DNA of 64,000 nt from Sphingomonas hankyongi (GCF_023516575.1 NZ_JAMGBE010000002.1:248001-312000); one strand, 5' to 3'; shown: positions 27,907 through 37,374, counted from the first letter of the stretch. Notes: generated from the letters alone by a model not told the origin. Program-made: numbers and translations.

Positions 27907-28782
27907 ATGCTTCGACTTATTGCGCTTGCCTTCTTTTTCCTTGCCGCCCCGGTCGCCGCCGAGGCGGCCGAGGCCAATCCCGCGTTGCAAACTTTGCTCG
28001 CCGCCGACCGGGGCTTCTCGACTGAAGCAGCGAAGGCGAGTGACCCCGTGGCGGGGCTAGGCGCCATGTTCGACGATGAAGTCGTGATGCCCTTCCCCGG
28101 GAAAGGTCAGCTCACCGGCCGCGACAATGTCCTCGCCATCTTCCGCGAAAGCCCGTCGTACAAGGATGGAAAAGTCAGCTGGGCGCCAATCCGCGGCGGC
28201 ATTTCCGCTGACGGCACGCACGGCTTCACCTTCGGATTTCTCTCGGTGACCGGCGGGGACCCCGCGCGTCGCCAACGCAAATATCTGGCTTACTGGATCA
28301 AGCGGCCTGCTGGCTGGCGCATTGTCGCTTATCGGCAGCTCGTTCGCGAGGCGCCGGGCGAAGTCTCGAAGGACCTGCTGCCGCCCTCGCTGCCGGGTGT
28401 TGCGAACCAGGCCGGTCGCGCCGCGAACGCCGAAAGCATCAAGCAAAGCCTGGCTGCCGCCGAAAAGGCGTTTTCGGACCGCGCGCAGGTCGTGGGGCTC
28501 AAGAAGGCGTTCCATGAATATGGGCGCGAAGACGCCATGAACATGTTCGCGGGCTCCGGCTTCTCGCTCGGCCTCGACGCAGTGGTCGCAAACTTCAAGG
28601 AAGAAGGCCCGGCAAAGATCAACTGGAGCACTGAGCGCAGCTTCGTTGCGCCGAGTGGCGATCTCGGCGTCAGCATCGGGACGATCCGCTCGAACGACCC
28701 AAAGGAAGAGGTGAGCTTCCCCTTCTTCACCATCTGGCGGCGCGACGATCCATCGAAGCCGTGGCGGTACATCGCCGAATAG
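27907..28782 (+). CDS. Secreted protein with two nuclear-transport-factor-like (DUF4440/SnoaL) repeats
   Basis: A 291-residue exported protein; signal peptide MLRLIALAFFFLAAPVAAEA. Two similar halves, each with a helix containing a (D/E)xxF(S/A) motif (LLAADRGFSTEAAK; LAAAEKAFSDRAQ) followed by a beta-rich part ending in FGFLSVTGGD / IGTIRSNDP and YLAYWIKR / FFTIWRRDD. This fits the SnoaL/DUF4440 fold duplicated in tandem. Function unknown. It diverges from the M28 peptidase gene. Confidence 0.75.
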   Translation: MLRLIALAFFFLAAPVAAEAAEANPALQTLLAADRGFSTEAAKASDPVAGLGAMFDDEVVMPFPGKGQLTGRDNVLAIFRESPSYKDGKVSWAPIRGGISADGTHGFTFGFLSVTGGDPARRQRKYLAYWIKRPAGWRIVAYRQLVREAPGEVSKDLLPPSLPGVANQAGRAANAESIKQSLAAAEKAFSDRAQVVGLKKAFHEYGREDAMNMFAGSGFSLGLDAVVANFKEEGPAKINWSTERSFVAPSGDLGVSIGTIRSNDPKEEVSFPFFTIWRRDDPSKPWRYIAE

Positions 28783-28861
28783 AGCCGTTCGCCGAAACCG
28801 ACCTTGCCAGCCGAGTGGCCGCGCAAGACCGCCCACCACGCACCATTCCAAGGGGGTTAGC

Positions 28862-29434
28862 ATGTTGATTGCGTTGCTGTTGGGAGCGGCGGCGGCCGTG
28901 GCCGCCCCGGCCAAGCCGGACGCCGGCAAGATCAAATACAACTCGATCTTCCCGGTGAACGTGCCGGAGTCCGTCCTCGAACCGATCCGCGGCGAAGTCG
29001 GCGTGTGGGATGCGGACGTTGAGCTTTACGTCGGCGAGCCCGCGAAGCAGCCGATTAGGAAGAAGGGCGTCCAGACCAACCGCCTGGTTTCCAAGGGCCG
29101 GCACATGCTTAATGAGTTCCGCTACACGGACGGAAGCTACGAAGGCACGGGCATGTGGGGCTGGGACGCCTACGACAATCGCTACACCGGCATCTGGATG
29201 GACGGCGATCACCACCTTATCCGGCATGACATCGGCTATTACGACGCTGCGAAGAAGACGATGCGCTGGGAAGCAGACACGCTCCAGCCTGACGGCGTCG
29301 CGACGCGCATGCGGATGACCGAAGTCTTCAACGGACCGATCCGCACGTTCCAGATGGATATTATGGACGCGCCGGGCGGTGAGTACCGCAAGCTCATATT
29401 CATGACGTTCCGAAAGCGGCCCGAGCCGTCCTGA
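28862..29434 (+). CDS. Secreted DUF1579-like protein
   Basis: A 190-residue exported protein: signal peptide MLIALLLGAAAAVAAPA, then a single beta-rich domain with GVWDADVELYVG, GVQTNRLVSKGRHMLNEF, GTGMWGWDAYDNRYTGIWMD and FQMDIMDAPGGEYR, typical of DUF1579. The family is lipocalin-like in predicted shape; function unknown. A strong AGGGGG ribosome-binding site precedes the ATG. It lies 79 bases after the DUF4440 gene on the same strand. Confidence 0.8.
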   Translation: MLIALLLGAAAAVAAPAKPDAGKIKYNSIFPVNVPESVLEPIRGEVGVWDADVELYVGEPAKQPIRKKGVQTNRLVSKGRHMLNEFRYTDGSYEGTGMWGWDAYDNRYTGIWMDGDHHLIRHDIGYYDAAKKTMRWEADTLQPDGVATRMRMTEVFNGPIRTFQMDIMDAPGGEYRKLIFMTFRKRPEPS

Positions 29435-29514
29435 GATCGCATGCGGTAGAAATCCCGTGCGCGGCGGTCTAGGGGACGCGCGACCTCAAATCCCTAGACC
29501 CAGGACCGCGTATC

Positions 29515-31014
29515 ATGCTCCGTACCATTGACCATTTCATCGGCGGCTCGACCTTTTCCTCAGGCGAGCGGCAAGGCGAAGTGTTCGACCCGAACCAGGG
29601 CCAGGTGCAGGCGCACGTCCGCCTCGGCTCGGCAAGCGACCTCCAGAAGGCCGTCGATGCCGCGAAAGCCGCCCAGCCGGCATGGGCCGCCACCAATCCG
29701 CAGAAACGCGCGCGCGTGATGTTTAAGTTCAAGGAGCTGGTCGAGGCCAACATGGACGAGCTCGCCCATCTGCTGAGCAGCGAGCATGGCAAGGTCATCG
29801 CCGACGCGAAAGGCGACGTGCAGCGCGGGCTGGAGGTCATCGAGTTCGCTTGCGGAATCCCTCAGTCGCTCAAGGGCGAATATACGGTCGGCGCCGGGCC
29901 TGGCATCGACGTCTATTCGATGCGGCAGCCGCTCGGCATTGGCGCCGGGATCACGCCGTTCAACTTCCCCGCGATGATCCCGATGTGGATGTTCGGCATG
30001 GCGATCGCCTGCGGCAACGCCTTCATCGTGAAGCCGTCCGAGCGAGACCCGAGCGTCCCCAATCGGCTTGCCGAGCTGATGACGGAAGCCGGTCTCCCCG
30101 ACGGCGTGCTGAACGTCGTTCACGGCGACAAGGAAATGGTGGATGCGATCCTCGACCACCCGGACATCGCCGCGGTCAGCTTCGTCGGCTCGTCGGATAT
30201 CGCGCAGTACATTTACTCGCGCGGCACCGCGAACGGGAAGCGGGTCCAAGCCTTCGGCGGCGCCAAGAATCACGGCATAGTGATGCCGGATGCAGACCTG
30301 GATCAGGTCGTCAACGACCTCGCCGGGGCGGCCTTCGGCTCCGCCGGCGAGCGTTGCATGGCGCTTCCGGTTGTAGTCCCGGTGGGCGACGACACCGCCG
30401 ATGCGCTTCGCGAGAAGCTCATTCCTGCAATCGAAGGCCTCCGCGTCGGCGTCTCGACCGATCCCGACGCCCACTATGGCCCAGTGGTCAGCCAGGCGCA
30501 CAAGGAACGCATCGAGCATTACATCCAGATGGGAATCGACGAGGGCGCGGAGCTTGTCGTCGACGGCCGCGGCTTCAAGCTTCAGGGCCACGAGGAAGGT
30601 TTCTTCATCGGCCCTACACTGTTCGATCACGTCAAGCCGGAGATGAAGAGCTATCAGGACGAAATCTTCGGACCCGTTCTGCAGATGGTCCGCGCGCGTG
30701 ATTTCGAGGATGCGCTGCGGCTCCCATCCCAGCACGAGTACGGCAATGGCGTCGCCATCTTCACTCGTAACGGCCATGCCGCCCGCGAATTCACGGCGCG
30801 CGTGAATGTCGGCATGGTCGGCATCAACGTGCCGATCCCGGTTCCCGTGTCCTACCACAGCTTCGGCGGGTGGAAGCGTTCCGGCTTCGGCGACATCGGA
30901 CAATATGGGATGGAAGGCCTGCGCTTCTGGACCAAGAACAAGGTCGTGACGCAGCGCTGGCCCGACGGGGGCGCCCATGGAGAAAGCGCCTTCATCATCC
31001 CAACCATGGGCTAA
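29515..31014 (+). CDS. mmsA: CoA-acylating methylmalonate-semialdehyde dehydrogenase
   Basis: Last step of valine breakdown: methylmalonate semialdehyde + CoA + NAD to propionyl-CoA. 499 residues, normal length. It has TPFNFPAMIPMWMFG in the cofactor region, the catalytic Cys281 in AGERCMALP (characteristic of MmsA rather than other aldehyde dehydrogenases), EIFGPVLQMVRA and the MmsA-type C-terminal VNVGMVGINVPIPVPVS. It heads the valine-catabolic region, separated from the main operon by two small lipoprotein genes. Confidence 0.96.
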   Translation: MLRTIDHFIGGSTFSSGERQGEVFDPNQGQVQAHVRLGSASDLQKAVDAAKAAQPAWAATNPQKRARVMFKFKELVEANMDELAHLLSSEHGKVIADAKGDVQRGLEVIEFACGIPQSLKGEYTVGAGPGIDVYSMRQPLGIGAGITPFNFPAMIPMWMFGMAIACGNAFIVKPSERDPSVPNRLAELMTEAGLPDGVLNVVHGDKEMVDAILDHPDIAAVSFVGSSDIAQYIYSRGTANGKRVQAFGGAKNHGIVMPDADLDQVVNDLAGAAFGSAGERCMALPVVVPVGDDTADALREKLIPAIEGLRVGVSTDPDAHYGPVVSQAHKERIEHYIQMGIDEGAELVVDGRGFKLQGHEEGFFIGPTLFDHVKPEMKSYQDEIFGPVLQMVRARDFEDALRLPSQHEYGNGVAIFTRNGHAAREFTARVNVGMVGINVPIPVPVSYHSFGGWKRSGFGDIGQYGMEGLRFWTKNKVVTQRWPDGGAHGESAFIIPTMG

Positions 31015-31064
31015 CCCGATAACGTCGCAGGGATACGGACGACCGCGAACAGCGTTGGAGCCTC

Positions 31065-31562
31065 ATGCTCCGCGCGATCGCACCGATCCTGTCCTGCTTC
31101 GGAATGCTGGCCGTCGTTGCTTGCGGCGGGCGCGACCCGGTGGCCGATGGAGCGAACAACACGGCCGGCCTCCCCACCGTCAACGAGCCCTCGCCGGACG
31201 TAAGCGGGACGCCGCCGACCAATGCTGTCGCCGAAGGGAATGCCGTCGCGGCGCCTGTTTCGGGAAAAATCCCTGCTGCACTGCAGGGACGCTGGGGTCT
31301 CGGCGCCAACGATTGCATCCCCGGCCGCAGCGACGCGAAAGGTCTGCTGACGATCACGGGGGACGAGCTGCGCTTCTATGAATCGCGTGCGAAGCCCACG
31401 AGCAACGTCGAGACCGACGATGACTCGATGAGCGGAGATTTTGCTTTTACAGGGGAAGGACAGAGCTGGACGAAGTTCCAGGCGCTGAAATTGCAGGGCC
31501 AGGACCTCGTGCGGACGGAGACCAACCCATCAGCGAGCTTTAACTATGCGAAATGCACGTAG
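31065..31562 (+). CDS. Small lipoprotein of unknown function
   Basis: A 165-residue predicted lipoprotein with a signal peptide ending in the lipobox VVAC (MLRAIAPILSCFGMLAVVAC). A low-complexity N/A/P/T-rich linker follows (about 22-65), then a compact domain with GRWGLGANDCIPGRSDAKG, TITGDELRFYES and KLQGQDLVRTETN, a pattern I associate with small sphingomonad lipoproteins but cannot name. Its end overlaps the next lipoprotein gene by 17 bases. Confidence 0.75.
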   Translation: MLRAIAPILSCFGMLAVVACGGRDPVADGANNTAGLPTVNEPSPDVSGTPPTNAVAEGNAVAAPVSGKIPAALQGRWGLGANDCIPGRSDAKGLLTITGDELRFYESRAKPTSNVETDDDSMSGDFAFTGEGQSWTKFQALKLQGQDLVRTETNPSASFNYAKCT

Positions 31563-31767
31563 GGTCATACCTTTGTTCGTCTTCGCTGCCGGCCTGTGTG
31601 CCTGCCAGCGCGACCAATCCGACCAGAATATCGCGATCAACAACAACGCCGCCGATGTTGAAGCGCTGCCGCCTGACGAAAGCAGCGCCACCCCGACCGA
31701 TCAGCTCGAGAACGGGGCCGACAACGCCGACGTGTCCGATCTGAATGCGGAGAGCAACGCCTACTGA
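31546..31767 (+). CDS. Very small acidic lipoprotein
   Basis: 73 codons. Signal peptide with lipobox GLCAC (MRNARRVIPLFVFAAGLCAC), then an acidic Asp/Asn/Ala-rich mature part without recognisable fold (QNIAINNNAADVEALPPDES). It overlaps the preceding lipoprotein gene by 17 bases and ends 61 bases before the acyl-CoA dehydrogenase. Lipobox, coding composition and overlap support a real gene; function unknown. Confidence 0.6.
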   Translation: MRNARRVIPLFVFAAGLCACQRDQSDQNIAINNNAADVEALPPDESSATPTDQLENGADNADVSDLNAESNAY

Positions 31768-31828
31768 TGGCGTCCATGCTCTTCGAGGATTGCTTCATCG
31801 GGAAACGGCGGGCTAGAGCGCCCGCGCA

Positions 31829-32971
31829 ATGAGCCAATTCGATCTCACCGACGACCAGCTCCAAATTCAGGAGATGGCGCGCAAATTCACGGCAGACGCA
31901 ATTTCCCCACACGCTTCCGAGTGGGATGAGAAGCACATTTTCCCACGCGACACGATCCGCGAAGCCGCCGAGCTGGGCTTCGGAGCCATCTATGTCAGCG
32001 AGGAAAGCGGTGGAATCGGGCTCGGCCGGCTCGAGGCGGCGCTGATCATGGAAGCCATGGCGTACGGCTGCCCGTCGACCAGCGCGTTCATCTCGATCCA
32101 CAACATGACGAGCTGGATGATCGACCGCTTCGGCTCCGCCGAGGTGAAGCAGAAGTATCTGCCGTCGATGATCACGATGGAAAGGATGGGCAGCTATTGC
32201 CTGACCGAGCCGTCGTCGGGCTCGGACGCGGCTGCACTCAAGACCAAGGCGGTGCTCGACGGCGACCATTATGTCGTCAGCGGCTCCAAGGCGTTCATCT
32301 CGGGCGGCGGCGAAAACGAAATCTATGTCACCATGGTCCGGACTGGCGAGGAGGGCCCGAAGGGCATCACCGCGCTCGTCATCGAAAAGGACATGAAAGG
32401 CGTCAGCTTCGGCGCGCAGGAGAAGAAGCTCGGCTGGCATTCCCAGCCGACTGCCCAGGTCAATTTCGACGAGGTGCGCGTGCCAGTCGCCAACCGCGTC
32501 GGCGCTGAGGGAGAAGGCTTCCGCATCGCAATGATGGGTCTCGACGGCGGCAGGCTCAACATCGGCGCATGCTCGCTCGGGGGCGCTCAGCGCTGCCTCG
32601 ACGAGGCGATCAAATATACCAAGGACCGCAAGCAGTTCGGGCAGGCGATCGCCGACTTCCAGGCGACGCAGTTCACGCTTGCCGACATGGAGACCGAGCT
32701 GCAGGCCGCCCGATACCTGCTTTATGTCGCAGCGGCGAAGGTGACGGCCAATGCGCCGGACAAGACGCGCTTCGCGGCGATGGCAAAGCGGCTGGCGACG
32801 GATACCGGCTCTTCCGTCGTCGACCGCGCGCTCCAGCTGCACGGCGGCTACGGCTACCTCCAGGATTATCCGATCGAGCGCTTCTGGCGCGACCTTCGGG
32901 TCCATTCGATCCTCGAAGGCACCAACCAGGTGATGCGCGTCATCGTCAGCCGCGACATGCTGCGGCAGTAA
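31829..32971 (+). CDS. Acyl-CoA dehydrogenase, probable isobutyryl-CoA dehydrogenase
   Basis: FAD flavoenzyme of 380 residues expected to oxidise isobutyryl-CoA to methacrylyl-CoA. It has the FAD-binding YCLTEPSSGSDAAALKTKA and FISGGGENEIYVTM, the substrate-side RKQFGQAIADFQATQFTLADM, and the catalytic glutamate at about 363 (ILEGTNQVMR). Substrate assignment rests on context: HIBYL-CoA hydrolase, enoyl-CoA hydratase, mmsB and mmsA all follow or precede it. A single base separates it from the PHA synthase gene. Confidence 0.9.
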   Translation: MSQFDLTDDQLQIQEMARKFTADAISPHASEWDEKHIFPRDTIREAAELGFGAIYVSEESGGIGLGRLEAALIMEAMAYGCPSTSAFISIHNMTSWMIDRFGSAEVKQKYLPSMITMERMGSYCLTEPSSGSDAAALKTKAVLDGDHYVVSGSKAFISGGGENEIYVTMVRTGEEGPKGITALVIEKDMKGVSFGAQEKKLGWHSQPTAQVNFDEVRVPVANRVGAEGEGFRIAMMGLDGGRLNIGACSLGGAQRCLDEAIKYTKDRKQFGQAIADFQATQFTLADMETELQAARYLLYVAAAKVTANAPDKTRFAAMAKRLATDTGSSVVDRALQLHGGYGYLQDYPIERFWRDLRVHSILEGTNQVMRVIVSRDMLRQ

Positions 32972-32972
32972 G

Positions 32973-34604
32973 ATGGCAAGCAGCAGGCCGACACTTCCGT
33001 TCGACCCGTTCGCGCTCGCCCAGGCGGCAGGTGAAGCCGCAGTCGGGCTCGCGGCGAGGCCAGCAGAGCTGCTGACGGTCCAGATGGAAGCGGCGAGACA
33101 ATGGTCCGATTTCTGGACCGGCGCCGTGACCGGGAAGGCAACCGACAAGCCCCGCGACCGCCGTTTCTCCGCTCCGGAATGGCAGGACGATCCTTATTAT
33201 CGCGCGATGCGTGACGCTTACCTGCTCGCTTCGAAGCAGCTGCGCGAGACGGTCGGCAAAGCAGCGGGAGACACACCGCAAGGGGCGATGGCCCGCTTCC
33301 TGCTCGATCAATATCTGAACGCGATTGCGCCCACGAACTTCGCGACGACCAATCCCGAGGTCGTGAAGCGCACCAAGGAGACCGGCGGCGCCAACCTCGT
33401 GCAGGGCTTCCTCAACCTCCTTGAGGACGTCGGCAGCGGGAAGGGCATCGTCCAGCGCCGAACGGACCCAGACGCGTTCAAGAAGGGCGATACGGTCGCC
33501 GCGACACGGGGCGCGGTCGTCTATGAAAACGAGCTGTTCCAGCTCATCCAGTACGATCCGACGACGGACAAGGTCGCGGCTGAGCCTCTGCTCTACGTGC
33601 CGCCTCTCGTGAACCGTTACTACATGATCGACCTCGTGCCCCGGCAAAGCCTGGTCAAATGGCTGGTCGACGAGGGCCGCACCGTCTTCGTGATAAGCTG
33701 GATCAACCCGGGCCCCGAGCACAAGGACAAGGGCGTCGAAGATTACGTGCTCTCCGGCATCGTCGAGGCCGTCGGTCAGGTTCGCAAGCGGGCCGGCGCA
33801 GCTCCCGACCTCTTCTCCTTCTGTCTCGGCGGAACGCTCGCGGCAATCGCGCTAGCCTGGCTGGCCGCGAAGGGGCGCGCGAATGAGGTGAACTCGGCGA
33901 CCTTGATCGGTTCGCTGGTGGATTTCTCGGACATGCGGGACTGGGCAGCATTCGTTCACGAAAGCCACCTCACCGCGCTCGAGGATCATCTCGAGGCGCA
34001 GGGATTCGTCGACAGCCTGGAACTGCAGCGGCTGTTCGCGGCGATGCGCGCCAACGACCTCATCTGGTCGTCGGTGGTGAACCACTATCTCCTCGACCGC
34101 CCTGCTCCCCCTTCCGACCTGCTCTACTGGTTCGAGGATGGCGCTCGGATCCCGGCCGCATTCCTCAAGAGCTACAATCGAGAGCTCCTGCTGGAGAACC
34201 GGCTGACGGATGCGGCAGGCTTCAAGGTCGGCGATGCGGCGATCGATCTTGCCGACATCACCACGCCCATGCTCGTCATCGCGCTAAAGGACGATCACGT
34301 GTCGGCATGGGATGCCGTCTATCGGGGCGCCAGACATTTGAAGGCCGAGTTCGTGCTTGGCGGGTCCGGGCACAATGCCGGGGTCATCAACCCGCCAGCC
34401 AACAACAAGCACAGCTTCTGGACCAACTCCAAACAGCCGGCGGATGCGAAGCAGTGGCTCGAAACCGCAACTCGCCATGAGGGCAGCTGGTGGCCGTGGT
34501 GGACGAAGTGGCTCGATGACAAAGGCAACGGCAAGCAAGTCGCGGCACGCCAGCCCAAGAAGCCGATCGAGCCGGCGCCGGGCCGCTACGTGATGATGCC
34601 GTGA
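32973..34604 (+). CDS. phaC: PHA synthase (class I PhaC-like), atypical lipase box
   Basis: Alpha/beta-hydrolase of 543 residues resembling class I poly(3-hydroxyalkanoate) synthases, which polymerise 3-hydroxyacyl-CoA. A poly-beta-hydroxybutyrate polymerase N-terminal domain (about 65-235, with NPEVVKRTKETGGANLVQGF and LLYVPPLVNRYYMIDL) precedes the catalytic core. The apparent triad is Cys284, Asp441 (KDDHVSAW) and His467 (GGSGHNAG). The usual G-x-C-x-G box reads S-F-C-L-G, and the familiar LLYWN stretch is LLYWF, so it is a divergent member. It sits one base after the dehydrogenase and overlaps the HIBYL-CoA hydrolase start, inside the valine operon. No phasin or phaA/phaB is nearby. Confidence 0.88.
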   Translation: MASSRPTLPFDPFALAQAAGEAAVGLAARPAELLTVQMEAARQWSDFWTGAVTGKATDKPRDRRFSAPEWQDDPYYRAMRDAYLLASKQLRETVGKAAGDTPQGAMARFLLDQYLNAIAPTNFATTNPEVVKRTKETGGANLVQGFLNLLEDVGSGKGIVQRRTDPDAFKKGDTVAATRGAVVYENELFQLIQYDPTTDKVAAEPLLYVPPLVNRYYMIDLVPRQSLVKWLVDEGRTVFVISWINPGPEHKDKGVEDYVLSGIVEAVGQVRKRAGAAPDLFSFCLGGTLAAIALAWLAAKGRANEVNSATLIGSLVDFSDMRDWAAFVHESHLTALEDHLEAQGFVDSLELQRLFAAMRANDLIWSSVVNHYLLDRPAPPSDLLYWFEDGARIPAAFLKSYNRELLLENRLTDAAGFKVGDAAIDLADITTPMLVIALKDDHVSAWDAVYRGARHLKAEFVLGGSGHNAGVINPPANNKHSFWTNSKQPADAKQWLETATRHEGSWWPWWTKWLDDKGNGKQVAARQPKKPIEPAPGRYVMMP

Positions 34605-35680
34605 TGGATATGCCGATCGCGAGCCAGGATGTACTGACCCCGAAGGAAGGCCTCGCTGGCCGCCTTCGCCTCAACCGGCCTCGAGCGCTCCACAGCCTCA
34701 ACCGGCAGATGGTCCGCGACATGGCCAACGCGCTGATAGAATGGCGCGACGATCCAGACGTGCGCATCATCCTGATCGACCACACCGAAGGCCGGGGTTT
34801 CTGCGCCGGCGGCGACGTCGTCGACATCTCGCAGAACGTCGAAGGCCATGAGACGGCCGCGCGCGCCTTCTTCTTCGACGAATATCGGCTCAATCACCTC
34901 GAATATACCTACCCCAAGCCGGGGGTAGCTTTCATGGACGGCGTCACCATGGGCGGCGGCGTGGGGATCGCCTGTCCATGCCGCTATCGCGTGGCGACGG
35001 AGCGGACCGTGCTTGCCATGCCCGAGACCACGATCGGCATCTTCCCGGACGTCGGCGGCGGCAGGTATCTGTCGCGGCTGCGGGGGCGGCTCGCACAGTT
35101 CCTCGCACTGACGGGAGCGCGGCTAGACGGCGCCGAATGCCTGCGCCTGCGGCTCGCCACCCATTACCTGCCGTCGGACAGGCTCGAGGAGGCCAAGGAA
35201 CGGATCATGGCCCAGCCGTTCCGCACCCAGGCAGTGCTTGATGAGCTGAGCGAAGAATATATCCCGGACGCGAAGATCATGGAGAACCTCCAGAAGATAG
35301 ACCGCTATTTCGCGAGCGACCGGCTGGAGGACATCATCGAGGCGCTGGACGCGGGCGCGGACGAAGGCGACGGCTGGGCGGCGAAAGAAGCGGAGACCAT
35401 TCGCAAGAAGTCGCCGATGGCCTGCAAGGTCAGCCTCAAGCTGCTGCAGGAAAGTCCCTACCAGCTCCATTTCGTCGACGAGATGCGGATGGAATATGGG
35501 ATCATGGTCCGCCTGATCCACCATCCCGACTTCAAGGAAGGCGTGCGCGCACTCCTCATCGACAAGGACAACCGTCCCAACTGGCACCCGACCAACCCGC
35601 AGGTCATCGGCGACCGCGACGTCGAGGCCTTCTTCGAACCGCTGCCGCTCGAGGAGCAATGGCGGCCGTTCGACTTCTGA
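34604..35680 (+). CDS. 3-hydroxyisobutyryl-CoA hydrolase (enoyl-CoA hydratase superfamily)
   Basis: Hydrolyses HIBYL-CoA to 3-hydroxyisobutyrate in valine breakdown. About 358 residues, longer than simple hydratases, as expected of HIBCH. Oxyanion-hole regions are [14 protein letters not shown] and [18 protein letters not shown]; the catalytic Glu is in [21 protein letters not shown]. The C-terminal extension contains [13 protein letters not shown] and [26 protein letters not shown]. The ATG at 34604 overlaps the phaC stop as TGATG; a GTG three bases earlier and an ATG six bases later are alternatives. Confidence 0.93.
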   Translation: MDMPIASQDVLTPKEGLAGRLRLNRPRALHSLNRQMVRDMANALIEWRDDPDVRIILIDHTEGRGFCAGGDVVDISQNVEGHETAARAFFFDEYRLNHLEYTYPKPGVAFMDGVTMGGGVGIACPCRYRVATERTVLAMPETTIGIFPDVGGGRYLSRLRGRLAQFLALTGARLDGAECLRLRLATHYLPSDRLEEAKERIMAQPFRTQAVLDELSEEYIPDAKIMENLQKIDRYFASDRLEDIIEALDAGADEGDGWAAKEAETIRKKSPMACKVSLKLLQESPYQLHFVDEMRMEYGIMVRLIHHPDFKEGVRALLIDKDNRPNWHPTNPQVIGDRDVEAFFEPLPLEEQWRPFDF

Positions 35681-35690
35681 AGAGGATTCA

Positions 35691-36464
35691 ATGAGCTACG
35701 AAACGATCCTGGTCGAGAAGAAGGGTGCGGTGACGCTGGTCACGCTGAACCGTCCGCAGGCGCTCAACGCGCTCAACTCGACAGTGTTGAAGGAATTGAT
35801 CGATGCCTTCGGCGCGTACGATTCCGACCAGTCGCAGCATTGCCTGATCCTTACGGGCTCCGAGAAGGCATTCGCGGCGGGCGCGGATATCAAGGAGATG
35901 CAGAGCCAGGGCTTTGCCGACATGTATTCGTCGAACTTCTTTGCGGGCTGGGAGCAGGTCACGGCGACCCGCAAGCCGTGGATCGCCGCGGTTGCGGGCT
36001 ATGCGCTGGGCGGTGGCTGCGAGGTCGCGATGATGGCCGACTTCATCATTGCCGCCGACAGCGCCAAGTTCGGCCAGCCGGAGATCAAGCTCGGCGTCAC
36101 GCCCGGCATGGGCGGATCGCAGCGCCTAACGTGGGCCGTCGGCAAGGCGAAAGCGATGGAGATGTGCCTGACAGGGCGGATGATGGACGCCGCCGAGGCG
36201 GAACGCTCGGGCCTCGTCGCCAAGGTGGTTCCGGCCGATCATCTGGTCGAGGAAGCATTGAAAACGGCGGAAGCGATCGCCGGCATGGCGCCGCTTGCGG
36301 CCATCGCCACCAAGGAGATGGTCAATGCGGCCTTCGAGATGAGCCTGGCGCAGGGCATCCGCTTCGAGCGCCGGCTGTTCCACGGCCTGTTCGGCACGGA
36401 AGACCAGAAGGAAGGCATGACCGCTTTCGTCGAGAAGCGCCCCGGCAACTGGAAGGCTCGCTAA
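35691..36464 (+). CDS. Enoyl-CoA hydratase, probable methacrylyl-CoA hydratase
   Basis: A 257-residue crotonase that should hydrate methacrylyl-CoA to 3-hydroxyisobutyryl-CoA. Oxyanion-hole segments are [11 protein letters not shown] (about 63-73) and the catalytic acids are Glu in [12 protein letters not shown] (about 114) and Glu in [19 protein letters not shown] (about 134). The C-terminal [15 protein letters not shown] is typical. An AGAGGA site precedes the ATG. Its TAA overlaps the mmsB ATG. General short-chain enoyl-CoA hydratase activity is the alternative. Confidence 0.93.
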   Translation: MSYETILVEKKGAVTLVTLNRPQALNALNSTVLKELIDAFGAYDSDQSQHCLILTGSEKAFAAGADIKEMQSQGFADMYSSNFFAGWEQVTATRKPWIAAVAGYALGGGCEVAMMADFIIAADSAKFGQPEIKLGVTPGMGGSQRLTWAVGKAKAMEMCLTGRMMDAAEAERSGLVAKVVPADHLVEEALKTAEAIAGMAPLAAIATKEMVNAAFEMSLAQGIRFERRLFHGLFGTEDQKEGMTAFVEKRPGNWKAR

Positions 36465-37357
36465 TGGCACGCATCGCATTCATCGGCCTCGGTCATATGG
36501 GCGGCGGCATGGCACCGAACCTCGCCAAGGCGGGCCATGACGTTCGTGCCTTCGACCTCAGCGAGGAAGCGCTGGCCAAGGCCGTCGAGCAAGGCTGCTT
36601 ACGCGCAGGCTCGACCGAGGAAGCCGTTGAGGGGGCAGAAGTCGTCATCACCATGCTTCCGGCGGCGCAGCATGTGCTCGGCGTGTATCGCGACCAAGTG
36701 CTGGGCAAGGCGCCGACCAGCGCCCTGCTGATCGATTGTTCGACCATCGACGTCGCCAGCGCGCGGACGGTGGAAGAGGAAGCAGCGGCGAAGGGCTATA
36801 CGATGGTCGATGCGCCGGTATCGGGCGGCATCGCCGCGGCGGCCGGCGGCACATTGACCTTCATGGTCGGCGGTTCGGACGAGGCGTTCGCAAAAGCCGA
36901 GCCGATCCTCGATCCCATGGCCAAGGCCGTCATCCACGCTGGAGGGCCCGGCGCGGGACAGGCGGCCAAGATCTGCAACAACATGATCCTCGGCGCGACG
37001 ATGATCGTGACGTGCGAGGGCTTCGTACTGGCGCAGAAGCTGGGGCTCGACCCGCAGGTCTTCTTCGACATCGCGTCTAAAGCATCCGGCCAAAGCTGGT
37101 CGATGACCAGCTATGCACCGGTCCCCGGTGTCGGTCCCGAAACGCCCGCGGATCACGATTATGAGGGCGGCTTCGCGGCAGCACTGATGCTCAAGGATCT
37201 GAAGCTCGCCATGCAGGCAGCTCAGGAGGCCGGGGCCTACACGCCTATCGGCGGCGAAGCAGAAGAGCTTTTCCAGAGGTTCGTTGATCGCGGCGGAGGG
37301 AACAAAGACTTCTCCGGAATCATCAAGATGATCGACGACAGCTGGAAGGTTTCCTAA
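36464..37357 (+). CDS. mmsB: 3-hydroxyisobutyrate dehydrogenase
   Basis: NAD-dependent dehydrogenase, 297 residues, converting 3-hydroxyisobutyrate to methylmalonate semialdehyde, the substrate of MmsA. It has the Rossmann motif FIGLGHMGGGMAPNLAKAGH at the N-terminus, the substrate-binding DAPVSGGIAAAAGGTLTFMV (about 120-139), and the catalytic Lys in GAGQAAKICNNM. The start is set by the TAATG overlap with the hydratase. Last gene of the acyl-CoA dehydrogenase to mmsB operon. Confidence 0.96.
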   Translation: MARIAFIGLGHMGGGMAPNLAKAGHDVRAFDLSEEALAKAVEQGCLRAGSTEEAVEGAEVVITMLPAAQHVLGVYRDQVLGKAPTSALLIDCSTIDVASARTVEEEAAAKGYTMVDAPVSGGIAAAAGGTLTFMVGGSDEAFAKAEPILDPMAKAVIHAGGPGAGQAAKICNNMILGATMIVTCEGFVLAQKLGLDPQVFFDIASKASGQSWSMTSYAPVPGVGPETPADHDYEGGFAAALMLKDLKLAMQAAQEAGAYTPIGGEAEELFQRFVDRGGGNKDFSGIIKMIDDSWKVS

Positions 37358-37374
37358 CAGAAGTAGGAGTGGTC

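Noticed and set aside
29560-30978. Open frame of 472 codons on the minus strand
   Set aside because: Exactly antisense to mmsA, with no start-site signals or family motifs.
31637-33148. Open frame of 503 codons on the minus strand
   Set aside because: Antisense to the acyl-CoA dehydrogenase and the start of phaC; no protein family features.
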